The position numbers were made by a program, and so were the translations under genes. Shown in pieces: positions 1 through 7,919 of a stretch of DNA of 64,000 bases; the stretch's first letter is position 1, and every line of letters starts with the position of its first letter. Source of the DNA: Xanthomonas hyacinthi (GTDB lineage: Bacteria; Pseudomonadota; Gammaproteobacteria; Xanthomonadales; Xanthomonadaceae); the NCBI RefSeq assembly GCF_009769165.1, contig NZ_CP043476.1, positions 1,240,001-1,304,000 of the forward strand. The letters run 5' to 3'. The notes beneath the pieces are model-generated. The model ran no database searches, was not told the origin of the DNA, and worked only from the letters and a program-made list of their open reading frames with translations.

Positions 1-1
1 G

Positions 2-232
2 AGAAGGCAGCCAATGGACTACACAGCCATGGATATATACAGACCGACTGGTGGACTTATCGTCGAAAGCTGGCATCTGGAAGACGACTTATCTTTTAAT
101 GCTCAACTCGCCTTATGCTCAACTCGGTGCTCTCAATGCAAAGCAACAAATCAAACAACTCGCATTTATTTAATGAGTCACGACGCCTGCCCGTATTCGC
201 GCTCCTGGCTCTCGCGGCCTCCACTTTTATAA
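2..232 (+). CDS. C-terminal part of a SnoaL-like/NTF2-fold protein (partial at left edge)
   Basis: The frame is open from the left edge, so the start is missing. The readable stretch contains DYTAMDIYR, then GLIVESWHLEDDLSF, which resembles the last two beta strands of SnoaL-like polyketide cyclase or ester cyclase proteins. Those proteins normally stop a few residues after this motif. Here the frame continues for about 40 unconvincing residues and overlaps the next gene, so the true 3' end may be damaged. The family call rests on this short motif only. Confidence 0.4.
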   Translation, partial: RRQPMDYTAMDIYRPTGGLIVESWHLEDDLSFNAQLALCSTRCSQCKATNQTTRIYLMSHDACPYSRSWLSRPPLL

Positions 233-1320
233 CGATCCTAACGGAGACATTACCAGCAGGCTTACTTCTGCGGATTAGCGCTGATCTCAAAATCTCGGAA
301 GCAATGACTGGGCAGTTGGTTACTGCCTATGCCATCGGCTCCCTTATTGCGGCCATACCATTAAGTGTAGCAACACGCGGCTGGAATCGGCGCCCGCTGC
401 TTATACTCACGATTGCAGGCTTCGCAGTTATAAATCTAGCTACCGCATGGTCGAGTAACTATTGGTTTACACTATTTGTACGTTTTCTCGCTGGTATGAG
501 CTCCGGTCTTCTATGGAGTATCGTGGGAGGCTATGCGGCCCGTTTGGTGCCAGACGACCTTAAGGGTCGTGCGATTGCCATCGCGATGGTGGGAACGCCT
601 CTTGCCCTTTCCCTCGGACTACCTGCCAGTACGTTTCTCGGCGAAATTCTGGATTGGCGAACTGTCTTCGTGGTGATGTCCGTCGCCAGCGTTTTGCTGA
701 TTGTTTGGATACGCTGGAACATGCCGGATTTGCCTGGGCAAGACGTTCGAACCAAGCTGACATTGGGGCGCGTGTTCGCTTTGCCTGGAATGAAGGCGAT
801 CCTGCTGACATTGACCGTTTTCATTCTTGCCCACAATATTCTATATACTTATATAGGCCCTTTTGTGGTTCCGTCAGGCCTGGGAGGCGAGTTAAGTAGA
901 GTATTGCTTATATTTGGCATAACCTCCTTGATTGGCATTGCGATTGTTGGAAGCAACATTGACAGACATCTTCGGCGCCTTATGCTTATTAGTGTCGCCT
1001 TATTTATCGTGGCAGCGTTGGCCCTGGTATTGGGCATCGAGAATCGGTTGATTATTTATTCGGCGGTTGCCGTATGGGGGTTAGGGTACGGAGGCTCCGC
1101 TACGCTTTTTCAGACGGCGACAGCGCATACGTCAGGATCTGACATCGACGTGGCTCAAGCTATGACGGTGGTGGCATGGAACCTTTCGATAAGCGGAGGT
1201 GGCATCGCGGGAGGTCTGCTTCTGGCCTATGGCCCGCGTGCGCTTCCATTTGCTGTCGTCCCCCTCCTCTTGATTGCGCTCGTGACAGTATGGGAGTCCT
1301 CTAGCCACGGCTTCAGGTAG
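115..1320 (+). CDS. MFS transporter, DHA1 drug/sugar efflux type
   Basis: A 401-aa polytopic inner-membrane protein of the usual MFS length with about 12 hydrophobic segments. The loop between helices 2 and 3 carries the basic motif A remnant TRGWNRRPLL (about residues 87-96), and the general layout matches the AraJ/CmlA-like DHA1 drug:H+ antiporters. The substrate is unknown. ATG codons at 115 and 136 are both possible starts and neither has a strong ribosome-binding site. Base composition is visibly more AT-rich than the chromosomal genes further right, which points to recent transfer. It is followed by a broken LysR gene that may once have regulated it. Confidence 0.85.
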   Translation: MLNSVLSMQSNKSNNSHLFNESRRLPVFALLALAASTFITILTETLPAGLLLRISADLKISEAMTGQLVTAYAIGSLIAAIPLSVATRGWNRRPLLILTIAGFAVINLATAWSSNYWFTLFVRFLAGMSSGLLWSIVGGYAARLVPDDLKGRAIAIAMVGTPLALSLGLPASTFLGEILDWRTVFVVMSVASVLLIVWIRWNMPDLPGQDVRTKLTLGRVFALPGMKAILLTLTVFILAHNILYTYIGPFVVPSGLGGELSRVLLIFGITSLIGIAIVGSNIDRHLRRLMLISVALFIVAALALVLGIENRLIIYSAVAVWGLGYGGSATLFQTATAHTSGSDIDVAQAMTVVAWNLSISGGGIAGGLLLAYGPRALPFAVVPLLLIALVTVWESSSHGFR

Positions 1321-1417
1321 CAATATTTTATATGCTGTAGTAACTGCTTTATCTCTCGGCGATTAGCCATGTGAGGTATATGGCTAGCATTATCATCAGT
1401 TCTTCAGCTCAGGCGGA

Positions 1418-1838
1418 ATGCATGAGGGCTCTATGGCATTACGCCATCTTCGGTGCTTTCTGGCTGTGGCTGGAGACCTCCATTTTGCGCGCGCAGCCGA
1501 GCGGCTGCACATCGACCAGTCGCCGCTGTCGCGCTCGATCAAGGAGTTGGAAGAACACTTGGGTTCACCGCTGTTTGCACGCACCACACGAAGCACCCGA
1601 TTGACTCGATCTGGCAAGATTCTTTGGAGCATGTGCCCATATTTTTTTTTCTCTTGCTTGAGCAAGCTCGCGCCAGTGTCGAGGCGGCAGCAACCGGTTA
1701 CCAAGAGCAGCTCCACATCGTCCTGTCCGATGGCATCACAGCGGCGCGCCTTCCCACGTTGATGGCGCGGTGTCGACAGCAAGACCCTGAAATCGCCATC
1801 CACTTCGATGAGGTTCCGCTGGCGCAGCAGATCAAGGT
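1418..1838 (+). pseudogene. LysR-family regulator, frameshifted and truncated
   Basis: The first part, from ATG 1418 (or 1433, MALRHLRCFLAV), gives a clear LysR winged-helix N terminus: HFARAAERLHIDQSPLSRSI followed by LEEHLGSPLFARTTR. Around 1615-1630 the frame is lost next to a run of nine T residues. The homologous sequence continues in another frame as EQARASVEAAATGYQ, LSDGITAARLPTL and FEVPLAQQIK-like text. It stops being LysR-like at about 1838, leaving under half of the effector-binding domain. It cannot make a normal regulator. It sits between the MFS gene and an intact LysR on the other strand. Confidence 0.75.
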
Positions 1839-1841
1839 CGG

Positions 1842-1910
1842 GGCGTGCTGTTCGGGCAGATCGCCATGGTGTTCGGCATCGTGATCGCCGGTGTGTGGAG
1901 AGCCAGATAA
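1842..1910 (+). pseudogene. possible TraG/VirD4 coupling-protein N-terminal scrap
   Basis: Directly after the LysR break a short frame reads GVLFGQIAMVFGIVIAGVW and then hits a stop. This resembles the first transmembrane helix of TraG/VirD4-type coupling proteins of integrative conjugative elements, where similar text precedes ATQW. At 22 codons it is too short to be certain. It is listed because a relaxase tail lies 6 kb further on. Nothing else recognisable was seen between 1911 and 2005. Confidence 0.25.
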
Positions 1911-2005
1911 TCTGTCCTCGCAACAGGCGTCGGCGAGCACTGGCTCGGCCGTAAGGGTGGACGGTGGGGTGCTGCGCGCCGTGGTGTGATGCTCCACCAC
2001 GGCCG

Positions 2006-2938
2006 TCAGCTCGTCCAGGCGCTGGGCTGACCACGACCCTCGCCGAGATGGCAGTGCTCCGTGAGGAAGTCGAGAAACACCCGCATTCGAGCGGGAACCT
2101 GCTTGCCCGGGCCGATGAAGACGGCATGTAGTTCTTCCTCATCCCCGGGGTTGTAGTCCTCTAATAGCGGAACGAGCCGCCCGGCTTCAATATCCTTATG
2201 CACATGGAAGAGTGCCATCCGAGCCAGGCCGAGCCCAGCAATTGCGGCCTTGCGCATGGTCTCACCATCTCCCAGCAGCAGGTTGCCGGAGGGAGGGAGC
2301 AGTTGAGGCGCGTGGTCACCCTTGAACGGCCAGGCTTTGAGATGGCGGGTGAAGCCGAAACCGAGCTGGTTGTACCGCACGAGATCGTCAGGAGTCTGCG
2401 GAATACCCTCCTGTTCGAGATAGTCCGGAGCGGCGACCACAACCATCCGGCTGCTGCCCAACCGACGCATGACCAATCGGGAGTCGTTCAATGGCCCCGT
2501 GCGAATCGCCACGTCGGCCCGGTCGTCCAGCAAATCCACGACCTGGTCGCAAAGAACCACGTCGAGCGCAATTTCCGGGTAGCGCTTGAGGAAGACGGAT
2601 ATCAGCGGCATCAGGTAATGCTTGCCGAAAGGGACGTGTGAATTGACCCGTACCCGACCACGCGGTTGCGCTCCAAGCGTGGCTTCGAGTTCAGCCGAGG
2701 CGATGTCCTCCAGGATGCGCAAACAACGGTCGTAGAAGACCGAACCTTCAGGCGTGAGTTGCAGTTTGCGCGTCGTCCGATTGAGCAAGCGGACGCCGAG
2801 TCTGGCTTCCAATCGGTTGATGAGCTTACTGATGGCCGAAGGTGTCATGTCCAACCGCCTGGCCGCCGAGGACAGCCCTGACGACTCGACGACTTGAACA
2901 AAGATCGCCATCTCGGTGGAACGATTGAATTGGTGCAT
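2006..2938 (-). CDS. LysR-family transcriptional regulator
   Basis: About 310 aa, a normal LysR length. The N-terminal winged helix is clear (STEMAIFVQVVESSGLSSAA, then TPSAISKLINRLEARLG and LLNRTTRKLQLT). A two-lobed periplasmic-binding-like effector domain follows from about residue 95. I start at MHQFNRST (2938) because LysR proteins of this type begin close before the HTH; an in-frame ATG at 2974 would add 12 residues. It is divergent from the MFS gene at 3043 across an AT-rich spacer, the classic LysR/target arrangement, so it probably controls that transporter and itself. Confidence 0.9.
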   Translation of the reverse strand: MHQFNRSTEMAIFVQVVESSGLSSAARRLDMTPSAISKLINRLEARLGVRLLNRTTRKLQLTPEGSVFYDRCLRILEDIASAELEATLGAQPRGRVRVNSHVPFGKHYLMPLISVFLKRYPEIALDVVLCDQVVDLLDDRADVAIRTGPLNDSRLVMRRLGSSRMVVVAAPDYLEQEGIPQTPDDLVRYNQLGFGFTRHLKAWPFKGDHAPQLLPPSGNLLLGDGETMRKAAIAGLGLARMALFHVHKDIEAGRLVPLLEDYNPGDEEELHAVFIGPGKQVPARMRVFLDFLTEHCHLGEGRGQPSAWTS

Positions 2939-3042
2939 GGCTTTTGAATATTTTTCCAAAGTCCTATGACACATGAATTCTATTCCAAATTCTGAATTTT
3001 TTCTAAAGTGATGTCCCTGTGTTTTGTTGCTTGGAGAGAGGC
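2939..3042. promoter_or_regulatory. divergent LysR/MFS promoter region
   Basis: This short spacer is strikingly AT-rich (runs such as TTTTGAATATTTTTCC and TTCTGAATTTTTTC) in an otherwise GC-rich region. It must hold both divergent promoters and the LysR operator. The repeated ATTC/GAAT words are plausible operator half-sites, but no single box can be assigned by eye. Confidence 0.45.
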
Positions 3043-4230
3043 GTGCAAATTCGTTCTCATAACCCAGCCCTATGGGCGTTGATGATCAGCGCCTACGGCA
3101 TCGGCACCACGGAGTTCGTCGCTGTCGACATCCTGCCCAACATTGCGCGCGACATGGGTATCGGAACGCCGATGGCGGGCTTCGTGGTGAGCCTGTACGC
3201 GCTCGGTGCCACGATTGGCGCGCCAGTGCTAACCGCGCTGACGGGGCGCGTGCCACACAAGTTGCTCCTGCTGGCGCTGATGGCGTTATTCACCATTGGC
3301 AATGTGATTGCGGCGTTCAGCACGACCTACGCGTTGCTGTTAACCGCGCGGGTGGTGACCGCGTTCGCCCATGGCGTTTTCTTCGCCATAGGTGCCACCA
3401 TCGCGGCAAGTCTGGTACCGAGTGACCGCAGGGCCACGGCCATCGCCATGGTGTTCTCGGGGCTCACGATCGCCATTGCGACGGGAGCGCCCATCGGTAC
3501 TCTTGTCGGGCAGCAATGGGGATGGCGTGCGACATTCTGGATGGTCGCTGGATTGGGACTGCTGTCGTTCATTGGGATCGCCACGCTGTTGCCCAGGTCC
3601 ATCGACGTCGACCGTCCCGGCCGCTTGTCCGACCAAGTCAAGGTCCTTGGCAGCGGACGCCTGCTGATTGCCTTTTCCATGAATCTGTTTGGTTACGGCG
3701 GCACGTTCGTGGCCTTCCCTTACCTGGCACCACTGTTGGAACAGGTCAGTGGCTTCCAGTCCAGCAGCATCGGCCAGATTCTGTTTCTCTATGGGATCTC
3801 GGTCGCCGCCGGCAACGTGATCGGTGGGCGTGTCGCCAACCGAAATCCCGTGCCGATGCTGGTCATCATGTTCACGTTGCAGGCCTTGGGGCTGCTGGTG
3901 TTCAGCTTCACGGCCCATTCCCAATGGGGAACCCTGGTGACACTGGCATTCCTTGGCGGGCTCTGCTTTGCCAATGTTCCCGGGTTGCACCTGTACGTCG
4001 TCCAGCTCGCGCAGAAATACCGCCCGGATGGTGTGGACGTGTCCTCCGCCTTGAACATCGCTGCCGCCAACCTGGGGATCGCACTCGCCGCCTTCATCGG
4101 CGCGCGCGTGGTCGATTCCCCATTGGGATTGGAGGCGACGCCATGGGTCAGCGCGCTGCTGGTGGCGGTGGCCTTGTTACTCACGCTGTGGAGCGGCCTG
4201 CTGGATCGTCGGGCAAAATCACGCAAATGA
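3043..4230 (+). CDS. MFS transporter, DHA1 family (AraJ/YdhP-like)
   Basis: A 395-aa inner-membrane transporter with about 12 helices. SAYGIGTTEFVAVDILPNIA in helix 1 and the motif A region GRVPHKLLL are typical of the arabinose-efflux/YdhP branch of DHA1 permeases, which export drugs or sugars. I chose the GTG at 3043 because GGAGAG lies about 6 nt upstream; a GTG at 3019 would add eight residues that do not resemble the family. The stop codon overlaps the start of the next frame by 4 bp (ATGA), so the two were translationally coupled. The divergent LysR is the likely regulator. Confidence 0.9.
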   Translation: MQIRSHNPALWALMISAYGIGTTEFVAVDILPNIARDMGIGTPMAGFVVSLYALGATIGAPVLTALTGRVPHKLLLLALMALFTIGNVIAAFSTTYALLLTARVVTAFAHGVFFAIGATIAASLVPSDRRATAIAMVFSGLTIAIATGAPIGTLVGQQWGWRATFWMVAGLGLLSFIGIATLLPRSIDVDRPGRLSDQVKVLGSGRLLIAFSMNLFGYGGTFVAFPYLAPLLEQVSGFQSSSIGQILFLYGISVAAGNVIGGRVANRNPVPMLVIMFTLQALGLLVFSFTAHSQWGTLVTLAFLGGLCFANVPGLHLYVVQLAQKYRPDGVDVSSALNIAAANLGIALAAFIGARVVDSPLGLEATPWVSALLVAVALLLTLWSGLLDRRAKSRK

Positions 4231-4718
4231 CTGGCGAAAATATAATATGTGCACTAAAAGAGGAAAACTCGTCCGCCCTGGATCCGATCCGGGTTTCTGG
4301 CGGAATGACGGTCGGCATCGCGTTGCCGCTGGACAACGACTGGTCTGCGGATGGTGAGCAGCGCCGCCAGGTCTCCAACCGCCCGCGTGGTGTGCCGGAT
4401 TTGAGTCGGCAGGAGGAACTCGTGCGCCAGATGGATACGTCAGGGTTCTCTGCCATCTGGATGCGCGACGTGCCGATATTTGATCCACACCGGTTCGGCG
4501 ACGCCGGCTCGGTCTACGATCCCTTCGTCAATTTTGGATTTTTGGCCGCAGTCACCCGCAACGCAGCATCAGGAACCGCTGCGATCGTGTTACCGCTGCG
4601 TCATCCCCTTCTGGTCGCCAAGGCTGCCGCATCAGTGGATGTTCTGGCCAACGGCCGCTTGATTCTTGGTGTCGCTACCGGAGATCGCCCTGTGGAGTTT
4701 CCCCGGATTCAACTCTGA
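4227..4718 (+). pseudogene. luciferase-like (LLM-class) flavin monooxygenase, 3'-truncated
   Basis: The ATG overlaps the MFS stop codon. The 163-aa product contains [36 protein letters not shown] and ANGRLILGVATGDRPVEFP. These are the N-terminal strands and flavin-binding turns of bacterial luciferase-like oxidoreductases. Complete members have about 300-350 residues. Similarity ends at GDRPVEFP, exactly where an IS30-type transposase remnant begins on the other strand, so the gene has lost its C-terminal half and is very likely inactive. It was once the second gene of the MFS operon. Confidence 0.75.
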
Positions 4719-4940
4719 TTCGCAACGCTGTTGATGAGTTCCTCGGAGAAGACTTCGAGGGGGCGTCTTGAATCCGAATATCTTGCGTGGCCGATCGTAG
4801 AGGCGCTGCGCGATCCATCGCAGGTGCGCGTTGGCAATCGCGCTGAAGTCGGTCTGTCGTGGCACGTTCGGCGATGGCGCGCCGCGACATGCCGGTGTCG
4901 TACAGCGCTTGAAGGCGGTATCGTTCTGACAGGGTGGAGC
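4709..4940 (-). mobile_element. IS30-family element, internally deleted remnant
   Basis: On the minus strand two separate pieces of an IS30 transposase can be read. One, near 4865-4930, is the N-terminal helix-turn-helix (SERYRLQALYDTGMSRRAIA). The other, near 4709-4860, is the C terminus (IANAHLRWIAQRLYDRPRK then IFGFKTP and LEVFSEELINSVANQS). The whole DDE catalytic core between them is missing, and a one-base shift separates FGFKTP from LEVFSEEL. The element ends at the stop codon at 4709-4711 and abuts the break in the monooxygenase gene. No intact terminal inverted repeats were recognised. Confidence 0.7.
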
Positions 4941-5009
4941 CACAAGGAAGATTCGCTGCCCGATTGCACCCGCCATCTTCCGGTTCCTCTGGCACCTGGT
5001 CCGCATGCG

Positions 5010-5726
5010 TTAGCCGCACAAGCGCAAGCCTCCATCGCACGTGATGACGTGTCCATCGATAAAGCTGTTGGCGATGAGGAAAGTGATGGCCTGCGCAACA
5101 TCTTGCGGCTGACCAACACGCCCAGCGGGCGTCTTGGCGGCGTAGTCCGCAAAGAGGGAAGTCTTTTGTTCGTCCGTCAGGAAATCCCACCAGGGCGTGT
5201 CGATCACGCCGGGAGAGACGCCATTGACCCGCAGAGGACGCAGTTCAGCCGCGAGGATGGGGACCAGTGCGGCGACCGCGGCATTGGCAGCGCCGATCCC
5301 AGCCGTCCCCGGCATGGCCGCTTGCGCCGTCACCGCCGAGATGAAGGTGATGCTGCCATCCTTGCGCAGCGTGGGGAGCGCAGCTTGCGCCGTAGCAAAG
5401 TGTGGAAAGACCTTTTCCTCGAAACCCTGCCGCACCTCGGCGAGGCTGACAGATGCGAATGGTCCCGCGCCCTTGCCGCTGCCAAGCGCCAGCACGAGAT
5501 GGTCGAATGCACCGATTCGTGCGAAGGCGCCGGGCAGGCGTGCTGTGTCAGCGGCATCGAGAACGAGTGCGGCAAGGTCCCCGCTCAATCGATCCTTCGC
5601 CACCGCCAATTGCTGTTCGTTGCGACCTGTGATCGTGACTTTGTGGCCGAGCGCAAGAAGCTGGCGGGCGGTAGCAAAGCCGATGCCGGACGATCCGCCG
5701 ACAATGACGATGTGTTCGAGTGACAT
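5010..5726 (-). CDS. SDR-fold oxidoreductase lacking the canonical YxxxK pair
   Basis: 238 aa with a clear Rossmann N terminus (VIVGGSSGIGFATA, residues 8-21) and the late SDR motif RVNGVSPGVIDTPWW. The active-site serine is present (FIS, about residue 130). At the place of the usual YxxxK the protein reads IGAAN (residues 144-148), so both catalytic Tyr and Lys are replaced. Family members with this change exist among putative NAD(P)-binding proteins, and the reaction is unknown. It may bind nucleotide without classical hydride transfer. The gene starts at 5726 and runs toward the IS30 remnant. Confidence 0.88.
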   Translation of the reverse strand: MSLEHIVIVGGSSGIGFATARQLLALGHKVTITGRNEQQLAVAKDRLSGDLAALVLDAADTARLPGAFARIGAFDHLVLALGSGKGAGPFASVSLAEVRQGFEEKVFPHFATAQAALPTLRKDGSITFISAVTAQAAMPGTAGIGAANAAVAALVPILAAELRPLRVNGVSPGVIDTPWWDFLTDEQKTSLFADYAAKTPAGRVGQPQDVAQAITFLIANSFIDGHVITCDGGLRLCG

Positions 5727-5799
5727 GGTTTTTCCTTATCTGCCGGTTAAGAGACGAGCGCGTATGTGCCGGAAGCAGGCCGGTGCGTGACTGCCATCG

Positions 5800-6648
5800 T
5801 CACGCGCCGTTTGATGTGCCTGGACGGGCTGTCGGCAAGCCGACGAGTTCCAGACTGATCGACCGCAGGCGCTCACGCGCATCGTCGTCATAGGCTTGTG
5901 CGTTGGCGCGCCGTGTCCGGAGTCCGTCGAAGTAGAGACCGCGCATTCCTTCCGTCTCTGCGGACACCGCAAGACGGAGGATGGCATCGGCCCCTTCATC
6001 GATGGTGCTGATCGGTGAAACACCGTCTTTGCGCACCATGGCGGTCTCCATGTAGGTCGCCGGATGCAGGCTGTTCACCGCAACGCCTGATCCCTCCAGT
6101 TCGCGGGCAAGATCAAAAGCGAACATGACCTGCGCGAGCTTGCTCTGGCAGTAGGCGCGAGCTCCGCTATAGCCTTGGGTCAGCATGATGTCGGCGAAGT
6201 CGATGGACTGCTGGCCAACCGATGCGACGTTGGCGATTCTGGCGGGATGGCCCTTTTGCAGAAGCGGCAGAAGAAGACGGGTCAGCAGGAAGCCGGAAAG
6301 ATAGTTCACGGCGAAGCGCAACTCGTAGCCATCGCGACTCAGCTGTCGCGGCGAACCGGAACTGCCCACACCAATGCCGGCATTGTTGATGAGCACGTCG
6401 AGCCGGCCATGGTCGCGTTGAATGGCCGCGGCCAGTGCACGCACCTCGGATAGCGAAGAAAAATCGGCGGGATAGAAGGTCCCGCTGCCACCTGAATTGC
6501 GTATCTCCGTCAGCAGGCTGTCGGCCCGCGCGCGGTCGCGGCCGTGGATCAAGAGGGTCGCACCGGAATTGGCCAGTCGTTGCGCCACCCGGCGCCCGAC
6601 GCCATCGGTCGATCCCGTTATCAATATCGTCTTTTCTTTAAACTCCAT
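5800..6648 (-). CDS. short-chain dehydrogenase/reductase (retinol-dehydrogenase-like)
   Basis: 282 aa. The cofactor loop is TGSTDGVGRRVA, followed by the NNAG motif (LINNAGIG), the catalytic serine in NVASVGQQ and YCQSK as the YxxxK motif. The arrangement is typical of the NADP-dependent retinol/WW-oxidoreductase-like SDRs; the substrate is not predictable. I start at 6648 because AGGAGGG lies 8 nt upstream in the transcript, rather than at far upstream codons that overlap the divergent regulator. The XRE regulator at 6757 is divergent and probably controls this gene. Confidence 0.92.
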   Translation of the reverse strand: MEFKEKTILITGSTDGVGRRVAQRLANSGATLLIHGRDRARADSLLTEIRNSGGSGTFYPADFSSLSEVRALAAAIQRDHGRLDVLINNAGIGVGSSGSPRQLSRDGYELRFAVNYLSGFLLTRLLLPLLQKGHPARIANVASVGQQSIDFADIMLTQGYSGARAYCQSKLAQVMFAFDLARELEGSGVAVNSLHPATYMETAMVRKDGVSPISTIDEGADAILRLAVSAETEGMRGLYFDGLRTRRANAQAYDDDARERLRSISLELVGLPTARPGTSNGA

Positions 6649-6756
6649 GCTGCAATCCCTCCTGAAAAATTCGTCGTTGATGGCATTGTTCCCGTGCTCC
6701 GCCATGGCAAACAGTTCTGGATCTATCATGGTATTGGTACTGCTATGATGCGATGC

Positions 6757-7632
6757 ATGAGTGATCTTCCAACCCGCCTTGAAATTCGTCGCCGCGAGTT
6801 CGGAGCCTTTCTGCGTTCCCGCCGCGAAAAGCTGACGCCTGCCAATGTCGGGTTGGCTGAAGGGTTCCGCCGCCGTACCCCGGGGCTGCGGCGCGAAGAG
6901 GTTGCATTGCTCGCTGGCGTCGGGACCACCTGGTACAGCTGGCTTGAACAGGGGCGCGACGTGCATCCCTCGGTTGAAGTGCTGTCGGCGCTGGCCGATG
7001 CGCTCAAGCTCGATCCCGCCGAACGGCGCCATCTTTTCGCCCTGAATAATCGCCCCCCACCGGAGGCCGCCCTGACCGGGCCGGAACAGGTCGAAGAGCC
7101 GTTACGGCGCATGGTGCAGAGCCTGACGGGTCAACCTGCCTATGTGCTGGGCCGTCGCTGGGACGTGCTCGCCTGGAATCGCGCGGCCGAGGTGCTGTTT
7201 GGCGACTACGGAAAGCTCCAGGGCGACGAACGCAACATCATGCATCTCGTCTTTGCCAACGCCGCGCACCGCCGTTTGCTGGTCGATTGGGACAACCTCG
7301 CACCGACGTCGCTGGCCATGTTTCGCGCCGACAGTGCCCGCCATGCCGGCGATCGCGATTTCGAGCGGTTGATCGCCACGCTGATGAAAGCCAGCGCCGA
7401 GTTTCGGGACTGGTGGCCCCGGCACGACGTGCTGCGTCCTTTCAGCGGACACAAGCGTATCGAGCATCTCGTGGGCGGTCGCATGTCATTCGAATACACC
7501 AGCCTGACCATTTCCGATCAGCCAGACATGAAACTGATCGTGTACACGCCACTCGATGAGGATAAGACGGCCATGAAACTGGAAGGCTTGCTTCAGACAG
7601 CAGTCGGGCGAGGGAAAAAAGCGAAGGGTTGA
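6757..7632 (+). CDS. XRE-type regulator with MmyB-like ligand-binding domain
   Basis: 291 aa. Residues 25-70 form a helix-turn-helix of the XRE type (RRTPGLRREEVALLAGV, then TWYSWLEQGRDVHPS). The C-terminal part, with LAWNRAAEVLFGDY and LVDWDNLAPTSLAMF, matches the MmyB-like ligand-binding domain found in regulators that sit next to and control SDR genes. ATG 6757 begins MSDLPTRL; two ATG codons 9-12 bp upstream are less likely. The 108-bp gap to the divergent SDR should contain the operator. Confidence 0.9.
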   Translation: MSDLPTRLEIRRREFGAFLRSRREKLTPANVGLAEGFRRRTPGLRREEVALLAGVGTTWYSWLEQGRDVHPSVEVLSALADALKLDPAERRHLFALNNRPPPEAALTGPEQVEEPLRRMVQSLTGQPAYVLGRRWDVLAWNRAAEVLFGDYGKLQGDERNIMHLVFANAAHRRLLVDWDNLAPTSLAMFRADSARHAGDRDFERLIATLMKASAEFRDWWPRHDVLRPFSGHKRIEHLVGGRMSFEYTSLTISDQPDMKLIVYTPLDEDKTAMKLEGLLQTAVGRGKKAKG

Positions 7633-7691
7633 GCCAATGCGCGCCGAATCCGCGCATCTCTGTCCGCTTCCCTCGCATTGGCCGATGGCAG

Positions 7692-7919
7692 TCAGCCGAT
7701 CGAATGGCCACGCTGCCTTCCGATTTCCCAAGACATCCCGCCACTGCGCACCGTCGCGGCGAGCCGCTGCCCCAGTTGCTGCGCGATTACCGGCCTCCAC
7801 CGCACCAGGCTGAATTCCTTGCCGTCATCGCGCATGGCATAGCGCCCGCCGGTGAGCATGACGCCGCGCCGGCAGATGCCGGCCACGCGCTGGGCATCGT
7901 CATCGGACGCTGCTTGCGC
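7692..7919 (-). pseudogene. C-terminal tail of a conjugative relaxase (DUF3363/VirD2-like)
   Basis: The minus-strand frame reads AGICRRGVMLTGGRYAMRDD, FSLVRWRPVIAQQLGQRL and GGMSWEIGRQRG before its stop at 7692. That is the characteristic end of the DUF3363 relaxases of integrative conjugative elements (SGR[FY]AM.DDG, FSLVPW.P, and a final W.FGR.RG). Only about 75 residues survive of a protein that normally exceeds 600. The remnant begins exactly where the following SDR gene ends, so the SDR cargo was joined into, or deleted up to, the relaxase gene. Confidence 0.65.
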
